Source: Chloroflexia bacterium SDU3-3 (GTDB lineage: Bacteria; Chloroflexota; Chloroflexia; Chloroflexales; Roseiflexaceae). Taken from it: DNA of 64,000 nt. The translations under genes were made by a program, and so were the position numbers. The DNA lies in contig WBOU01000015.1 in assembly GCA_009268125.1 (NCBI GenBank), forward strand, positions 112,302 to 176,301, read 5' to 3'. The notes beneath the pieces were generated by a model. That model saw only the letters and a program-made list of their open reading frames with translations. It searched no databases and was not told where the DNA came from. Each line of letters opens with the position of its first letter. Positions within the stretch are counted from its first letter, which is position 1. Below, one piece after another: positions 17,964 through 25,978 of the stretch.

Positions 17964-17990
17964 ACGGCGGCAGGTAGCCCCTGCCGCCGT
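17964..17990 (+). terminator. Stem-loop after tuf
   Basis: An 11-bp perfect stem (ACGGCGGCAGG at 17964-17974 with 17980-17990) lies eight bases after the tuf stop and 19 bases before the convergent receiver gene. No T run follows, so it may act from both sides or only as an RNA end-protecting hairpin. Confidence 0.5.
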
Positions 17991-18009
17991 GCCCTGTCGG
18001 GAGCACCGG

Positions 18010-18396
18010 CTATGCCTGGGGCAGCAGTTGGTGCAGCTCTTTGGCCAGCGAGGCCGATGAGAATGGCTTCATGATGAACGCGCTGGCCCCGGCCTTGCGC
18101 GCCAGCGGCTCGACCCCGCTGTCCCCCGACAGGATGACGATCGGCACCCGCACATCCTGGCTGCGCAGCATCGTGGTCAGCGCCACCCCGTCGATTGGCG
18201 TCATATAGGCGTCGGTGATGATCAGATCGGCGCTATCGCTGGCAAAGCAGTCGAGCGCGGCCTTGCCATTGGCAACCTTCGAGATCCGCGCCGATGGGTA
18301 GGCATGCTGAACCATCCTGCTGATCAGGTTGCGGACAAGGTCCGAGTCGTCGATGATTAGGATGTGGTAGGGTGGTGTCATGGATGTGCTCATCAT
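18010..18396 (-). CDS. Single-domain response regulator (CheY-like receiver)
   Basis: This 128-residue protein is a stand-alone receiver domain. The acidic pair is in ILIIDDSD, the phosphorylated Asp is in LIITDAYMTPIDG, the switch Ser is in VILSGDS and the conserved Lys is in AFIMKPFS. No output domain is attached and no histidine kinase gene is adjacent, so it must work through protein contacts or an unlinked phosphorelay. Starts at 18396, 18393 or 18378 are possible; none has a strong ribosome-binding site. Confidence 0.9.
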   Translation of the reverse strand: MMSTSMTPPYHILIIDDSDLVRNLISRMVQHAYPSARISKVANGKAALDCFASDSADLIITDAYMTPIDGVALTTMLRSQDVRVPIVILSGDSGVEPLARKAGASAFIMKPFSSASLAKELHQLLPQA

Positions 18397-18617
18397 AGGC
18401 GTTACAGTTAGGAAGACTGTATCACATTTTGACGGTAGCGCGGCGGGTACTGCGTAAATCTCAGCCCTTTCTTGTTAGGGCAAAGCGAGAGAGACGTAGA
18501 TGCCGAGATGCTGCGTGCGCGACATGGCGTGCGGGGCGCTTGGCCTGGCGTGCTGCTCAGGTGCCAAACTCTGTAGAAGAAGTACTGGCATTATAGCACA
18601 AGCATCGCTATTTCATC

Positions 18618-19541
18618 CTAGCAGCTCGCGAGCGATCTGATCGCACGGTGATATGAATCTAGCGCAGCACGCCCAATCAGCGTGTCGGATGTGGCCTTCT
18701 GCGCGCAGGTGTGGCGGGCCGCGATCTGCCCGCGCAGCGCCGACTCCTCGATGCTGCGCCCCTCCAGCACATAGCTGGTTAGGAACCCGACCGCCAGCGC
18801 GTCGCCCGCGCCGTTGCTATCCACGATCGGCAGGTCGAGCGGCGGCGGCGGGTAGTGTGCCACACCGGCGCTGCTGGCCACCGCGCAGCCCTGCGCGCCG
18901 CGCCCCACCACCACGATCAGCTCGGGCCTTGCCCGCAGCCACGGCCCCACCAGCGCCGCCAGGTCGGGGAAGTTGGCCGCCGAGCAGAACAGGATGTCGG
19001 CGCTGGCGATAAAATCCTGGCGATAGGGGTCGCTGGGGTCGGTCACATCCTGCAGGTCGCATGCGATCACGCTGCCGCCCTGGCGGGCGATCGGCAGCAG
19101 CTGCCGCGCCCAGTTGGGCAGGTGGAAGACCGCCAGCCGCGCGCCCGCCAGCACCTGGGCGGCGCTGGCCAGGTCGGGCGCGAGCTGCATGTGGCCCTTG
19201 CCATCGTAGAAGTTTTTGCGCCGCCCGTCGCGGTACATGATGTTCACGCTGCGGCATGTGCCCGCCGGATCAATGAACAGCGCGCTGGCATCCACGCCAT
19301 CGGCGGCCAGCGTGGCGCGGATGTGATCGGCGTGGTAGTCGTCGCCCACCGCCCCGATGAAGGCGGTGTGTCTGCCCAGCTGGGCGAAACCCCGGCTGCT
19401 GTAGCCGCCGGCCTGCCCCACATAGTCCAGATCCTCGGTGAAGTTGGCCTCGACGCTGAAGTCGATATCCGCCCCTGGCAGGTAGATATTGGTGTCGATC
19501 CCGATGTTGCCAACCACCACAACCTCAAACGGCGCTGCCAT
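18618..19541 (-). CDS. PfkB family carbohydrate kinase
   Basis: This 307-residue protein has the PfkB fold: GNIGIDTNIYLPG at the N terminus, the di-Gly sugar contact GQAGGYSSRGFAQLG and the anion hole with catalytic Asp in DSNGAGDALAVGF near residue 245. It phosphorylates a sugar or nucleoside with ATP in the cytoplasm; the substrate cannot be read from the sequence. Its start lies 15 bp after the stop of the upstream gene on the same strand, so both are one transcript. Confidence 0.88.
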   Translation of the reverse strand: MAAPFEVVVVGNIGIDTNIYLPGADIDFSVEANFTEDLDYVGQAGGYSSRGFAQLGRHTAFIGAVGDDYHADHIRATLAADGVDASALFIDPAGTCRSVNIMYRDGRRKNFYDGKGHMQLAPDLASAAQVLAGARLAVFHLPNWARQLLPIARQGGSVIACDLQDVTDPSDPYRQDFIASADILFCSAANFPDLAALVGPWLRARPELIVVVGRGAQGCAVASSAGVAHYPPPPLDLPIVDSNGAGDALAVGFLTSYVLEGRSIEESALRGQIAARHTCAQKATSDTLIGRAALDSYHRAIRSLASC

Positions 19542-19556
19542 CTTTTTCTCCTGTTG

Positions 19557-20267
19557 CTAGGCGCGCACCCAGATCTGCAGCGGGCCAGCCTGCTCGAAGC
19601 CTAGATCCAGCGCCGCCGCCAGCGCATCGCCGGACTCGTAGCCCGCCAGCGGGGTGCGCGGGAACGCCGCGATCACCGCAGCGATGCCGCCCGCGAGGTC
19701 GTCGCCAAAGGTGTTGCTGATGCCCACCACGCCGCTGCTGCGGTTCGCCACCACCCCACCCACGATCTGCTCGCCACGGTAGGCCGCGAAGAAGCCGATC
19801 CGCGCATCGTGCAGCAGCGCGGGCTGGAACAGCTGGGCCGACTCGGCAGGGGCGTTGGCCGGGTCGGCCTGCCAGGCCTGCTCCCAGTGGGCCAGCTGCT
19901 GCGGCGTGGTGATGCGCGACCATGCTGCGGCGCTTGCGGGCGCGGGCGTGTCGGCGCTGCGCCACACCCAGCTGGCCTGGATGATGCTGCGGAAGCCCTC
20001 GGCGCTCAGGTCGAGCGCGTGGAAGCTGTCCTTCACGCCCAGCGCAAGATGTGGCGCGGCGTCGCGCAGCTGGCGGATGCCCTGCAGCTGGGCCTTGGCC
20101 TGCTCGGGCGCGCGCGTGATGGCGCGGGGGTAGAGCGGCAGGCCCTCCTGCTCGCTGTACCACAGGCTGTGGCTCCACTGGCCGGGCCTGCCGTGGCTGC
20201 GGTAGACTGTCTCGCACCACACGATGTTGTTATCGACCGCCGCCTGAACATTACTTCGCTGCCACAT
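19557..20267 (-). CDS. Hypothetical protein with GNAT-like C-terminal half
   Basis: This 236-residue protein has an N-terminal half with Trp and His conserved-looking positions (NNIVWCETVYRSHG, SHSLWYSEQEGLPLYP). The C-terminal half, with ARIGFFAAYRGEQIVGGVVANRSSGVVGISN, reads like the central strands of a GNAT fold. The usual QxxGxG loop is not evident. It is followed after 15 bp by the PfkB kinase gene, and metI stops 55 bp upstream of its start. A role in the same sugar or nucleoside pathway is possible but not shown. Confidence 0.65.
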   Translation of the reverse strand: MWQRSNVQAAVDNNIVWCETVYRSHGRPGQWSHSLWYSEQEGLPLYPRAITRAPEQAKAQLQGIRQLRDAAPHLALGVKDSFHALDLSAEGFRSIIQASWVWRSADTPAPASAAAWSRITTPQQLAHWEQAWQADPANAPAESAQLFQPALLHDARIGFFAAYRGEQIVGGVVANRSSGVVGISNTFGDDLAGGIAAVIAAFPRTPLAGYESGDALAAALDLGFEQAGPLQIWVRA

Positions 20268-20322
20268 CTTGGTTTCTTTCTATCGCTATGCGCTCTCAGT
20301 GTGAGCAGCGCAGGTTTTCTGC

Positions 20323-20976
20323 CTAGCGGTGCCGCAGCTGCTTGGCCAAGATATCGCCAAGCCACTGGATGATCTGAACCAGCACCACCAGCACCACCAC
20401 GGTGGCCACCATCACGTTCACCTGGAAGCGCTGGTAGCCGTAGGTGATCGCCAGGTTGCCCAGGCCGCCGCCGCCCACCGCGCCCGCCATGGCCGAGTAG
20501 CCGATCAGGCTGATGATCGTGATTGTCGCGCCGCTGACCAGCCCAGGGATGGCCTCGGGGATGAGCACCTTGGTGATGATCTGGGCGTTGGTGCAGCCCA
20601 TAGCTTGGGCCGCCTCGATCAGCCCGCGGTCCACCTCGCGCAGCGCCGATTCGGCCACGCGGGCGTAGAAGGGGATGGCTGCCACGGCCAGCGGCACGAT
20701 CGCGGCGGTGCTGCCGATGGATGTGCCCACGACCAGCCGCGTGAACGGGATGATCGCGATCAGCAGGATGATGAAAGGCAGCGAGCGCCCGACGTTGATG
20801 ATTGCCGCCAGGATCTGGTTGACCGCGCGGTTGGGAAACAGCCCGTTGCGGTCGGTGGTGATCAGGGCGATGCCTAGCGGCAGCCCGAAGATGATCGCGA
20901 TCAGCGTCGAGATCCCCACCATATAGAATGTCTCGCCGGTGGCCTTCCACAGGTTGTTGATCAGGGTCTGGCTCAC
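20323..20976 (-). CDS. metI: Methionine ABC transporter permease MetI
   Basis: This 217-residue permease has five predicted membrane helices and the MetI coupling loop EAAQAMGCTNAQIITKVLIPEAIPGL, the EAA motif that contacts the ATPase. MetI forms the channel of the MetNIQ importer for methionine (L and D forms) in the cytoplasmic membrane. Its ATG overlaps the metN stop in a four-base overlap (20973-20976), which signals translational coupling. The substrate-binding lipoprotein MetQ is encoded upstream in a separate unit. Confidence 0.93.
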   Translation of the reverse strand: MSQTLINNLWKATGETFYMVGISTLIAIIFGLPLGIALITTDRNGLFPNRAVNQILAAIINVGRSLPFIILLIAIIPFTRLVVGTSIGSTAAIVPLAVAAIPFYARVAESALREVDRGLIEAAQAMGCTNAQIITKVLIPEAIPGLVSGATITIISLIGYSAMAGAVGGGGLGNLAITYGYQRFQVNVMVATVVVLVVLVQIIQWLGDILAKQLRHR

Positions 20977-21953
20977 GCGCGCACCTCCACGTGCAGGTTC
21001 TGGCCGCGCAGGTAGGCCAGCGCGTCGGCGGTCTGCGTGCCGCTCAGCTCGATCTGCATCTGGCCGATCCGCTGGCCACCGACCAGCTCGATGCTGCCGC
21101 TCAGGATGTTCATGTCGATGTCGAAGTTGCGCACGAGGTTCGAGAGCAGCGGCTCGTCGGCGGAGCCGCTGGTGTAGGTGATGGTCACCAGGGTTGCGCC
21201 GGGCTGCGGGGTGTGCTCGGCGTGCTGCGGGAAGATCTCGCGGGCCAGCAGCGAGGCGGGCTGGGCCGCCAGCTCGGCCACGGTGCCCTGCTCGGCGATT
21301 CGGCCATCGCGCAGCACCGCCACGCGGTCGCAGATCTGCTTCACCACGCTCATCTCGTGGGTGATCAGCAGGATGGTGAGGCCCAGCCTGCGGTTGAGGT
21401 CGCGCAGCAGCTCCAGGATGGATCGCGTGGTCTGCGGGTCGAGCGCCGATGTGGCTTCGTCGGAGAGCAGCACCTGCGGCTGGCTAGCTAGGGCGCGGGC
21501 GATGCCCACCCGCTGCTTCTGCCCGCCCGAGAGCTGGGCCGGGTAGGCCTTGGCCCGCTCGGTCAGTCCCACCAGGTCGATCAGCTCGGCCACGCGGGCG
21601 GCGCGGGCCTGCCGGTCCACGCCGATCACCTCAAGCGGCAGCGCGATGTTTTCGGCCACGGTGCGCGAGGAGAGCAGGTTGAAGTGCTGGAAGATCATGC
21701 CGATCTTCTGGCGGGCGTGGCGCAGCTCGGCCCCGGCCAGCGCGGTCATCTCCTGGCCATCCACCACCACCGAGCCGGATGTGGGGCGCTCCAGCATGTT
21801 CACGCAGCGGATGAGAGTGCTCTTGCCCGCGCCGCTCTGGCCCAGCACGCCGAAGACCTCGCCCGCCTGCACGTCGAGGCTCACGTCATCCAGTGCGGCC
21901 ACGCGCTGCTCGCCCGCGCCGTAGGTTTTACGTAGGTGTTCGATATGGATCAT
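20973..21953 (-). CDS. metN: Methionine ABC transporter ATP-binding protein MetN with NIL domain
   Basis: This 326-residue ATPase carries Walker A GQSGAGKST, the signature LSGGQKQRVGIARAL, Walker B with DEATSALDP and the H-loop ITHEMSVV. The C-terminal 75 residues match the NIL domain, which binds methionine and shuts the transporter down when the cell has enough (trans-inhibition). Thus uptake is controlled at protein level; I could not find a SAM riboswitch upstream. It is coupled to metI and lies downstream of metQ on the same strand, with a terminator between. Confidence 0.94.
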   Translation of the reverse strand: MIHIEHLRKTYGAGEQRVAALDDVSLDVQAGEVFGVLGQSGAGKSTLIRCVNMLERPTSGSVVVDGQEMTALAGAELRHARQKIGMIFQHFNLLSSRTVAENIALPLEVIGVDRQARAARVAELIDLVGLTERAKAYPAQLSGGQKQRVGIARALASQPQVLLSDEATSALDPQTTRSILELLRDLNRRLGLTILLITHEMSVVKQICDRVAVLRDGRIAEQGTVAELAAQPASLLAREIFPQHAEHTPQPGATLVTITYTSGSADEPLLSNLVRNFDIDMNILSGSIELVGGQRIGQMQIELSGTQTADALAYLRGQNLHVEVRA

Positions 21954-22077
21954 GTCACTTCGTTTCGTCTGAGTATGCCGTAGTGTACTCGAAAAGTGCG
22001 CTTTGGCACAAATGCGCGCCCTATTTGACTTGGGTCTATGCGTTCTGTCCGATGTTTTTTTGCATCTTGGTATCTTG

Positions 22078-22200
22078 AGGGCGGATCGTTTTTCCTTCGT
22101 GCCTCCGCGTCTTCGTGGTATTGATTCTCTATTGACCTTGGTGTCTTGGAGTCTTGGTGGTAAAAGAATCTTCAGTCTGCCGAGAACGTATAGGCCCTGC
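22078..22200 (-). repeat. Dispersed intergenic repeat, copy 3 (inverted)
   Basis: Read on the minus strand, the order is CTATACGTTCTCGGCAG, CTTTTACCACCAAGACTCC, AAGACACCAAGGTCAA, then CCACGAAGACGCGGAGGCACG. It is the longest and best-preserved of the four copies. Confidence 0.75.
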
Positions 22201-22212
22201 CCTATTTGATGC

Positions 22213-22251
22213 GAAAAAAGCTTTGCCGCTGCGTGGTGGCAGCGGCAAAGC
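22213..22251 (-). terminator. Rho-independent terminator of metQ
   Basis: A perfect 13-bp stem (22220-22232 with 22239-22251, GCTTTGCCGCTGC) with a six-base loop is followed on the minus strand by six T. Confidence 0.9.
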
Positions 22252-22277
22252 CGAGAGAGTTGCCTACAGGATTGTGG

Positions 22278-23261
22278 CTAGAAGGCTGGGAGCACGGAGC
22301 CCTGGTACTTCTCCTCGATGAACTTCTTGACCTCGGGGCTGTTCAGCAGCTTGGCCAGCTTCTGGATGCCGGGGTCGTTCTCCTTGCCCTGCAGCGTGGC
22401 CAGCACATTGGCGTAGGGGTTGTTCTGGCCCGACTCCAGCGCTAGCGCATCCTTGCTGGGCGTGAAGCCCGCCTCGATGGCGTAGTTGCCGTTGATCACG
22501 GCCAGATCCACATCATCCAGCGAGCGCGGCAGCTGGGCGGCCTCAAGCTCGGTGATGTTCAGGTTCTTGGGGTTGGCGGTGATGTCGTCTTTGGTGGCGT
22601 TGGTGCTCACGCCGTCCTTCAGCGTCAGCAGGCCGTTTGCGGCCAGCAGCTGCAGCGCGCGCCCGCCATTAGTGGCGTCGTTGGGGATGGCCACGGTCGC
22701 GCCGTCGGCCACGTCGGCCAGGGCCTTCAGCTTCTTGGAGTAGATGCCCAGCGGCTCGATGTGGACGTTGGTCACAGCCACTAGCGGGATGTTGTTCTCC
22801 TTGGCGAAGGTCTCCATGTAGGGCACGTGCTGGAAGAAGTTGGCGTCTAGCTGGCCCTCGGCTAGGGCCGTGTTCGGCAGCACGTAGTCAGTGAACTCGG
22901 TAATCTCAAGGTTCAGGCCCTCTTTTGCGGCCAGGTTCTCCTTGATGAAGTTCAGGATCTCGGTGTGCGGCACTGGCGATGCGCCCACGCGCACCGTGAT
23001 CAGCTCGCCCGTGGCAGCTTCGGCGGTGGTGGCGGCCTCGGCGGTGGCCTCAGCCGTGGCGGCCTCGGCGGTGGCGGCGACCTCAGTTACGGTTGCCTCG
23101 GCGGTGGCGGCAACCTCAGTTACGGCGGCCTCAGCCGTGGCGGCGCTGGTGGCGGCGGGCGCGCTGGTGGCGGCGGGCGCGCTGGCGCTTGCGCCGCAGC
23201 CCGAGAGTACAACCCCAAGCGCGATAAGCGCGGGCATGACACGGAGAGTCTGTTTGAGCAT
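22278..23261 (-). CDS. metQ: Methionine-binding lipoprotein MetQ (NlpA family)
   Basis: This 327-residue protein starts with a lipoprotein signal (lipobox LSGC near residue 22). An Ala/Thr/Glu/Val-rich linker of about 65 residues follows, made of imperfect repeats such as TAEATVTEVA. The NlpA/MetQ ligand-binding domain comes next: VRVGASPVPHTEILNFIKENL, LDANFFQHVPYMETF, AIPNDATNGGRALQLL and LAVINGNYAIEAGF. It catches methionine outside the membrane and delivers it to MetNI. ATG 23261 follows AAAGAGGG; an earlier in-frame start would spoil the signal. It has its own extended -10 promoter and terminator, so it is expressed separately from metNI. Confidence 0.93.
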   Translation of the reverse strand: MLKQTLRVMPALIALGVVLSGCGASASAPAATSAPAATSAATAEAAVTEVAATAEATVTEVAATAEAATAEATAEAATTAEAATGELITVRVGASPVPHTEILNFIKENLAAKEGLNLEITEFTDYVLPNTALAEGQLDANFFQHVPYMETFAKENNIPLVAVTNVHIEPLGIYSKKLKALADVADGATVAIPNDATNGGRALQLLAANGLLTLKDGVSTNATKDDITANPKNLNITELEAAQLPRSLDDVDLAVINGNYAIEAGFTPSKDALALESGQNNPYANVLATLQGKENDPGIQKLAKLLNSPEVKKFIEEKYQGSVLPAF

Positions 23262-23655
23262 TTGTTCCCTCTTTCCAAACCGGTGGCGCGATTGAATACG
23301 ATGCCTGCTCGGTCGCCTCGCCTGGAGGCTGTCCGAAATTCGCTGTTGACGCCACGGGGCGATTATAGCATAGAAATGATTGTTGATAAACATTGTATGG
23401 AAACGAAAGAATACATCGTAAGACTGAAATTTTGCCCTGTTGCCCTTGAGCGCAGGTGTTTGGTGGGTGTTTTTGGCGAGCGTTCGAGGTGTAGGTCATC
23501 CCCGTGGCGTGTCGCCGCTGCCAGCTGCGGAAGTACGGCGAGGGCTTTTCTTCGCAGCGCATGCGGCGGGGGCGAGGCGCTGATCATGGCGCTTGCGGTG
23601 CCCTTGCCGCAGGTGGCGAGCGTGACGGAGATCATGGCCTTGCGGCCCGCCTGCC
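23262..23655. other. metQ leader and spacer after the ribokinase gene
   Basis: No credible gene is seen; a minus-strand frame at 23363-23635 lacks coding character. The stretch contains the metQ promoter and a leader of about 100 bases with GC-rich short inverted repeats that I could not match to a known riboswitch. Confidence 0.5.
23362..23370 (-). promoter_or_regulatory. Extended -10 promoter of metQ
   Basis: The minus strand reads TGCTATAAT, a consensus extended -10 element. The -35 position 17 bases upstream is only TTTATC. It gives a leader of about 100 bases before the metQ ATG. Confidence 0.55.
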
Positions 23656-24564
23656 CTAGCCCAGCAGCGCGGCCAGCTCGGCGCGGGTGGGCATGGCCGC
23701 CTGGGCCCCGCGCCGTGTAGTGGCCAGCGCGCCGCCTGCCGCGCCCCAGCGCGCCGCCTCCTCAAGCGGCATCCCCAGGCTCAGCGCGGCGGCCAGCGCG
23801 CCGTTGAAGGCGTCGCCCGCCGCCACCGTGTCCACCGCCTCTACTGCGAAGGCGGGCAGCCATACCCCTCGCCCGCCCGCGAGCACATACGCGCCCCTGC
23901 CGCCCAGCTTGATGATCGCGCCGCCTGCCCCGCGCTCGCACAGCAGCTCGGCGGCGCGGGCGATCGCCGCATCGTCGGCTAGCGCGAAGCCCACCAGCGC
24001 CGCTGCCTCGGTCTCGTTGGGGGTGATGATGTCCACCTGGCGCAGCAGCGCGGCTGGCAGCGGCTGGGCTGGGGCCGGGTCGAGCACCACCAGCACCCCG
24101 CGCTCGCGCGCCGCCGCCGCTGCGGCCTCCACCGCCGCCAGCGGCACCTCCAGCTGCAGCAGCAGCACCTTCGCACCGGCGAGCTGGCGCTCCAGCGCAT
24201 CTAGCTCGGCCTCGCCCACGGCCCCGTTGGCCCCCGGCACCACCACGATGGTGTTCTCGCCCCGCGCGTCCACGGTGATCACGGCGATGCCGCTGGGCAG
24301 ATCTGCCGCTGTGCCTAGCCCAGTCACCCCCACGCCCTCGCGCTCAAGCCCGCGCCGCAGCTCGTGGCCAAAGCTGTCGGCCCCGAGTTTTCCCACAAAC
24401 GCGGTGGGCACGCCCAGGCGCGCGCATGCCACCGCCTGGTTTGCGCCCTTGCCGCCCGGCACGCTGGCGAAGCCGCTGCCGCTCAGCGTCTCGCCCGCCT
24501 GCGGCAGGCGGGCCACGCTGGCGACCAGATCCATATTGATGCTGCCAAAGACCACGATGCTCAT
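23656..24564 (-). CDS. rbsK: Ribokinase
   Basis: This 302-residue PfkB-family protein fits ribokinase: [23 protein letters not shown] at the N terminus, the ribose-binding [15 protein letters not shown], the [11 protein letters not shown] strand and the [17 protein letters not shown] anion hole with catalytic Asp. It makes ribose 5-phosphate from ribose and ATP in the cytoplasm. No ribose transporter gene is adjacent, so it may serve nucleoside salvage. It is followed by metQ at a distance with its own promoter. Confidence 0.9.
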   Translation of the reverse strand: MSIVVFGSINMDLVASVARLPQAGETLSGSGFASVPGGKGANQAVACARLGVPTAFVGKLGADSFGHELRRGLEREGVGVTGLGTAADLPSGIAVITVDARGENTIVVVPGANGAVGEAELDALERQLAGAKVLLLQLEVPLAAVEAAAAAARERGVLVVLDPAPAQPLPAALLRQVDIITPNETEAAALVGFALADDAAIARAAELLCERGAGGAIIKLGGRGAYVLAGGRGVWLPAFAVEAVDTVAAGDAFNGALAAALSLGMPLEEAARWGAAGGALATTRRGAQAAMPTRAELAALLG

Positions 24565-25110
24565 GGGTGCTCCTCATCTGTTTGGGGCCGCAGGGCCTAT
24601 GCCTCAATCTGCTCACCGCCATAGCTGCGGCACTGCTATTGTACGGCTGCCCGCAGCACAACGCTATGCGGAGCATCGGAGGTGTGCGCTTGCCGCGCGG
24701 GTAATGGTAGGAACACGATACCGATCAATGAACCCTACGCAAGCAACGATTCAAGCCAATATCACTTTTTTGGCAACCATTCGTGCTCGATGGCCGATGA
24801 CCTACATTGTGGTCATCGCCCCCAATCCGATGATCGCAATGCGACGCAACGGGTGTAGGGGCGGATCGTGTGTCCGCCCCATCGCCATGCGCCGCATGCA
24901 TCGGGTAAAGTTGCGATGAACGCGGCGCATGGCGATGCGGTTCACGCCGCATGCATCGCCCGCATCGGATGTGTGTTCGATGACGACGATGATATGCGGC
25001 GTGGGCGAGCACCAGGCCCGCCCCTGCACTCGATGAACTATATCGCAGGCATCGTGTGGGCACACGATCTGGGCAATGCGCGCGTGCGGTGCGGGCACGG
25101 CGCGGCGACC
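24565..25110. other. Spacer with hairpins and degenerate GCATG-rich repeats
   Basis: No gene is supported in this 546-bp stretch. It holds the hairpin GGGGCGGA/TCCGCCCC (24858-24880), two copies of GCCGCATGCATCG 60 bp apart (about 24892 and 24951), and a second C-rich half-palindrome near 25006-25027. Similar text recurs near 44.39 kb. Confidence 0.55.
24858..24880. repeat. GGGGCGGA/TCCGCCCC hairpin repeat
   Basis: An 8-bp perfect stem with a seven-base loop. A close relative with a 7-bp GGGCGGG/CCCGCCC stem lies at 44397-44417. Confidence 0.65.
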
Positions 25111-25755
25111 TCACGCGCTGGCATCCATTGCCACGCCAGCCCTGCGGATGGGCTGGCGTAGCACCGTCTTGAGTTTGGCGGGCGCGGTGCGTCGCACATC
25201 GCTCAGATAGATCTCGTGGTGTTTCCCGCCGAAGGTGTAGCCGTTCTGCGGCATCCACTGATCGTGCAGCCGCGCCAGTGTCGGCCCCTCCTCGCTGTAG
25301 GGGCCGATGTGCATGATCTGCGCCGAGCAGCCCTCATGGTAGATCTGCTGCCGAATCTTGGCCAGCGCGGGCAGCTGCTTGGCCCGCGCGACCTCGGCGA
25401 TGGCCTGCTGGGCTATTGCGCCTGCGGCCTGCTCCGGCAGCATGATCATCATCGTCCAGTCCCACGCGCTCTTATCTAGCCCGCTGGTGAAGGCGGCCAT
25501 ATCATCGGCCCACCACAGGCCCTCTAGCGGCGGCACCACATAGTCGTGGCCCGTCTGGGCCTTGCACATGAACTTGACGCGGTAGGCCACGGCGTAGAGC
25601 GCCTCTACGGCCTGGGTGTGCGCTGGGGTGTGGTTCGGGTCGCCGTGGCCGTCGATCATCAGAAATGCCATGGGCGGTACATCCACCACGCTGAAGGCGG
25701 TGGCGCTGGGCTGGTAGAGCTGCGCGAGTGTTTTGGTGTAGTTGGTTTTCTCCAT
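25111..25755 (-). CDS. GyrI-like small-molecule-binding domain protein
   Basis: This 214-residue protein resembles stand-alone GyrI-like (SOUL/BacR effector-binding) proteins: VVDVPPMAFLMIDGHGDPN, GHDYVVPPLEGLWWADD and the C-terminal SAQIMHIGPYSEEGPTLARLHDQWMPQNGY, which is typical of the fold. Such proteins bind hydrophobic or amphipathic ligands, and some hydrolyse cyclopropanoid compounds or shield gyrase. It is monocistronic, divergent from the large LuxR regulator. The ligand is unknown. Confidence 0.82.
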   Translation of the reverse strand: MEKTNYTKTLAQLYQPSATAFSVVDVPPMAFLMIDGHGDPNHTPAHTQAVEALYAVAYRVKFMCKAQTGHDYVVPPLEGLWWADDMAAFTSGLDKSAWDWTMMIMLPEQAAGAIAQQAIAEVARAKQLPALAKIRQQIYHEGCSAQIMHIGPYSEEGPTLARLHDQWMPQNGYTFGGKHHEIYLSDVRRTAPAKLKTVLRQPIRRAGVAMDASA

Positions 25756-25978
25756 GGGTGCGGTCGCTTTCTGCTAACGTGGCGTCGTGTTTGGGTGAGA
25801 TGCCGCCGCATTTTGTGGCGGTGCGGTCGCTATCTCGGCGTATTCCCGCCCTGCCTGCTCAGCATAGGTTGAAATCTGGGCGGCTTCGGCCCTATTTACC
25901 CCGGCGTCTTTTGCGATCTTGCGTGCTCTTTTGGCAGTGGGTATACTTGCTGCGCGTGTTGGGGAACTGGGGGGAACT

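Larger units (their letters stand above)
21954..22277. other. Spacer between metQ and metN with inverted dispersed repeat
   Basis: No gene is visible. It contains copy 3 of the dispersed repeat (inverted, about 22078-22200) and the metQ terminator. No S-box-like structure was recognised ahead of metN. Confidence 0.5.

Noticed and set aside
23363..23635. 90-codon minus-strand frame between ribokinase and metQ
   Set aside because: It overlaps the metQ promoter and leader and has no protein-like pattern.
21954..23655. SAM riboswitch ahead of metN or metQ
   Set aside because: I looked for the multi-helix S-box layout in both leaders and could not recognise it; a covariance-model scan would decide.
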